This document shows positions 62,401-64,000 of a DNA stretch of 64,000 bases, in pieces; the first letter of the stretch is position 1; each line of letters begins with the position of its first letter. A model generated the notes under the pieces. It worked only from the letters and a program-made list of their open reading frames with translations. It was not told the origin of the DNA and did not search any database. The stretch lies in assembly GCF_030867145.1 (NCBI RefSeq), contig NC_134428.1, positions 8,680,001 to 8,744,000 on the forward strand, in the 5' to 3' direction. The position numbers and the translations under genes are program-made. This DNA is from Opisthocomus hoazin (Eukaryota; Chordata; Aves; Opisthocomiformes; Opisthocomidae).

Positions 62401-63788
62401 AAAGGAAACAGTTTTCTTTAGGCTATTGAAAAGGGGGAGACTTCCACAGACTTAGGTTATAAACCTATATAAATCCCAAAAGGCTAGAAATAAGTCACCA
62501 TTTTCTTCTCAGAAGTCAAGGCAGCTGGATAATGCAGAAAACCTGGATTGTAGTCTCATTCTGCCACTGATTTGCTGTATAAATGAGTTTACACTCAGCC
62601 TCCAGAATGCCATTAATCCCAGTTATGATGGGAATACGTCAAAGGAAACACATTTCTAACAATCATAAAGATAGCCACCCAGATAAACCTGCGAATCTCT
62701 TTAAAAAACCCAACAGAATATAAATATTCTTTCAGCTTTTTTCCACAGATGTCTTATGAACTAATGATCGTACCCACATGCAGCCACAGCCATCAAGAAG
62801 CCAGACCCACTGTATTTTCATGTATAAAACCAGAAATTCAGCACGCAGTTCCATAATACTTGAATGATAAGATGTTTTATAGCAGACTAATGCAGAAAAG
62901 ACCAAAACCTGTCCCTGCCCATTTCAAACAATGAGATAATTTTAGTTCCAGACAAGCTATTTCCTAACATTATCTAAACTATAGCTCATAAAAGTTTATG
63001 GACTTAGCCTCCAAACAGAGTAAGAAAACAATGGATCTAGGTATCTTCACTAACAATAATCCCAGTTCAGTGCCACAAGGTTACTGATTATAGTGAAGGT
63101 AGTTTATTTTACCCGGTCCACTAGTAGTTTATTCCTTTTTTCATTATTTATTTTTTATGTCAGTCACAGCAAGGGAGCAGAATTTGTCGCGTACAGATTA
63201 AATGCCTTGCCACACAGAATTTACAAATGGTGTCTCTGTGACATGGGTCATAGATGGTGCTCATATGACAAGTCTTTTCAGTACAGCTGCTCACCGGGGT
63301 CAGACATGGCATGTGCTTTCAGCACAGGGTATTAAGGTGTGAATAACAGCAGAGGAGGAGTGTTAACTATGGAAACAAAGGAGTGCTGAGTTTAGGAATT
63401 TGCATTTAAATACCATTACAGTTTGATAATACCATTGCGCAACTGCACTTTCTCATCACATTACTGTATTTTAGTTTTACTATGGGGGATAGCATGAGAG
63501 GTGCCTCTCAACACCTGCTTCCCCCCACCCCTTCCTAGTGGTGCATTTTGGCATTTCCATTTTTACCAAAAGTCAAAGAACATCCAGTTCTGTGTTTACT
63601 TACAGCACATGCAGGCCTACTGATATAAGAAGAAATGCCAAACCAAATGCCAACGGCTTGGTAAGTAACTACTGTCTTGGGTAAGGTTATGCACTGACTG
63701 AGACCTCTGCAATATTTAATCTGAAGATATGAAGATGGGGTCAGACCTTCAGGTCATCACTGTGTAGCCACTTCAGCAACACTGATTT
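59434..63788. other. 3' flank of TEKT5, nothing recognised
   Basis: AT-rich DNA. In mammals EMP2 follows TEKT5, but I see no EMP2 exon or CpG island here. A stretch near 62.55-62.62 kb (TCATTCTGCCACTGATTTGC) faintly recalls an old MIR-type SINE. Confidence 0.4.
59541..59546 (+). terminator. TEKT5: Candidate TEKT5 poly(A) signal
   Basis: AATAAA 108 bp past the TEKT5 stop, followed within 40 bp by T/G-containing sequence. Confidence 0.5.
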
Positions 63789-63868
63789 CACAGAATCACA
63801 GAACATTGGACGTTGGAAGGGACCTCTGGAGGTCACCTAGTCCAGCCACCCCCTTGCTCAAAGCAGAT
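63789..63868 (-). mobile_element. CR1 LINE 3' tail fragment
   Basis: Plus strand CACAGAATCACAGAACATTG then GTTGGAAGGGACCTCTGGAG and TCCAGCCACCCCCTTGCTCA: the antisense of a CR1 3' end, about 80 bp. Confidence 0.88.
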
Positions 63869-64000
63869 TTTCAGAGCCTGATCATCAGAATTGTGTTTGT
63901 TGGAAGAAGGAAATAAAATCCACAACCTGGATCTCATGTGAAACCTCTGAAATTAAACATAAGGAGAAGTTAACCCTCTCCTGATGGTAGTGCTACAGAT

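Noticed and set aside
62547-62640. MIR-like sequence
   Set aside because: Similarity limited to about 20 bases; needs a repeat library search to support it.

Overview
The window is vertebrate genomic DNA, most probably from a bird. Three things point that way: compact intron-split genes, several CR1 LINE tails and bodies with avian-type 3' ends (the CAGAATCACAGAATGGT class), and CpG-island promoters in otherwise AT-rich DNA. Most open frames in it are chance. The genes were found by joining exons with correct splice sites and matching phases, and by recognising the encoded families.

Layout from left to right. At 4117-4363 (minus) there is one exon that I assign to the CARD-like first exon of the type I form of CIITA, the MHC class II transactivator. 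The rest of CIITA would lie beyond the left edge. 18293-27610 (plus) is a complete six-exon TVP23A, a Golgi membrane protein. 29132-33559 (minus) is a complete eleven-exon NUBP1, the cytosolic Fe-S assembly ATPase, 323 codons plus stop with all landmark residues present. TVP23A and NUBP1 converge, with separate poly(A) signals about 0.4 kb apart. NUBP1 starts in a CpG island at about 33.0-33.9 kb. 37055-59433 (plus) holds five exons of TEKT5, a sperm-flagellum tektin. The order CIITA - TVP23A - NUBP1 - TEKT5 with these relative strands matches human 16p13 as I remember it, shown here inverted.

The main discovery is that TEKT5 looks dead. One exon lacks two bases and shifts frame, another carries two in-frame stops (one replaces the first Arg of the tektin signature RPNxELCRD), and no exon for the N-terminal half could be found between NUBP1 and 37055. 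The splice sites and the last exon are still well preserved, so the decay looks recent.

The rest is intron and intergenic DNA. It contains three larger 5'-truncated CR1 copies (12.5, 17.5 and 39.3 kb), three CR1 tails, a possible tRNA-derived SINE remnant, short palindromes, and two unexplained antisense exon-like segments (11073-11266 and 57436-57642) that could belong to undescribed transcripts. No rRNA, intact tRNA, CRISPR or bacterial feature is present.
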